NCBI GenBank assembly: GCA_024762735.1
Contig: JANTGU010000006.1
Location: 1 to 22,146 of the forward strand
Source: Bacteroidales bacterium
GTDB lineage: Bacteria; Bacteroidota; Bacteroidia; Bacteroidales; F082
DNA: 22,146 bases
Direction: 5' to 3'
Below are positions 22,121 through 22,146 of this stretch, in pieces. The notes beneath the pieces were generated by a model. The model did not search any database. It was given only the letters and a program-made list of their open reading frames with translations, and was not told the origin of the DNA. The stretch's first letter is position 1, and each line of letters begins with the position of its first letter. A program made the position numbers and the translations under genes.

Positions 22121-22146
22121 ACCTTATATCTTTACACTGATTAGTT

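Larger units (their letters stand above)
21881..22146. repeat. Nested inverted-repeat element with interlocked hairpins
   Basis: The element is bounded by perfect 14-nt inverted repeats, AACTAATCAGTGTA (21881-21894) and its complement (22133-22146, touching the window end). Inside are two hairpins: a perfect 30-bp arm pair (21898-21927 with 21982-22011) and a perfect 20-bp pair (22027-22046 with 22101-22120). The loop of the first holds 21941-21961, exactly complementary over 21 bases to 22066-22086 in the loop of the second. The order is A B C B' D C' D' A'. A partial D-like copy (16 of 20) also precedes A at 21858-21877. No reading frame of note lies inside. Confidence 0.85.

Overview
The window looks like a piece of a Bacteroidota chromosome, probably near Bacteroidales/Marinilabiliales. 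Supporting signs are repeated TAnnTTTG -7 promoter elements, family signatures largely confined to that phylum (DUF2851, DUF4252, TPR-membrane-HTH regulators, a glycine-lipid-type acyltransferase pair), and the gene order zapB-like/zapA/6S RNA/rny. No tRNA, rRNA, CRISPR array, transposase or phage structural operon was seen.

Left end (1-1649): the 5' part of frr (ribosome recycling factor), a gene-free stretch of degenerate repeat-like hairpins, a YmdB-type macrodomain protein and a small DUF1858 protein. Next is the most distinctive locus (1775-9424): two large secreted proteins built from YadA-head-like 'NTAxG' repeats flank a membrane-anchored TPR regulator with a C-terminal helix-turn-helix. 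The two fibers share N- and C-terminal architecture and a 19-nt 3' flank, yet only the second ends in an S74 intramolecular chaperone. The regulator is divergent from the second fiber across an AT-rich region with repeated CAATYTACSTA-like motifs.

Middle (9452-13469): a terminator hairpin, a secreted CBM9-like plus GHL10-like glycoside hydrolase, a divergently transcribed sodium:solute symporter, and a small outer-membrane barrel-like protein. Then RNase Y, a probable 6S RNA, zapA and a zapB-like coiled-coil gene run on the minus strand, with a DUF2851 gene divergent from them.

Right part (17275-21597): two acyltransferases resembling the GlsA/GlsB glycine-lipid pair, then engB, on the plus strand. 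A strong bidirectional terminator separates them from a minus-strand operon encoding an ECF sigma factor, a putative anti-sigma factor (14-nt overlap) and a secreted DUF4252 protein. The last 550 bases carry no gene. They hold an elaborate set of perfect inverted repeats in which two long hairpins have 21-nt mutually complementary segments in their loops, all enclosed by a 14-nt inverted repeat cut by the window edge. This element and the two-fiber locus are the least explained parts of the window.
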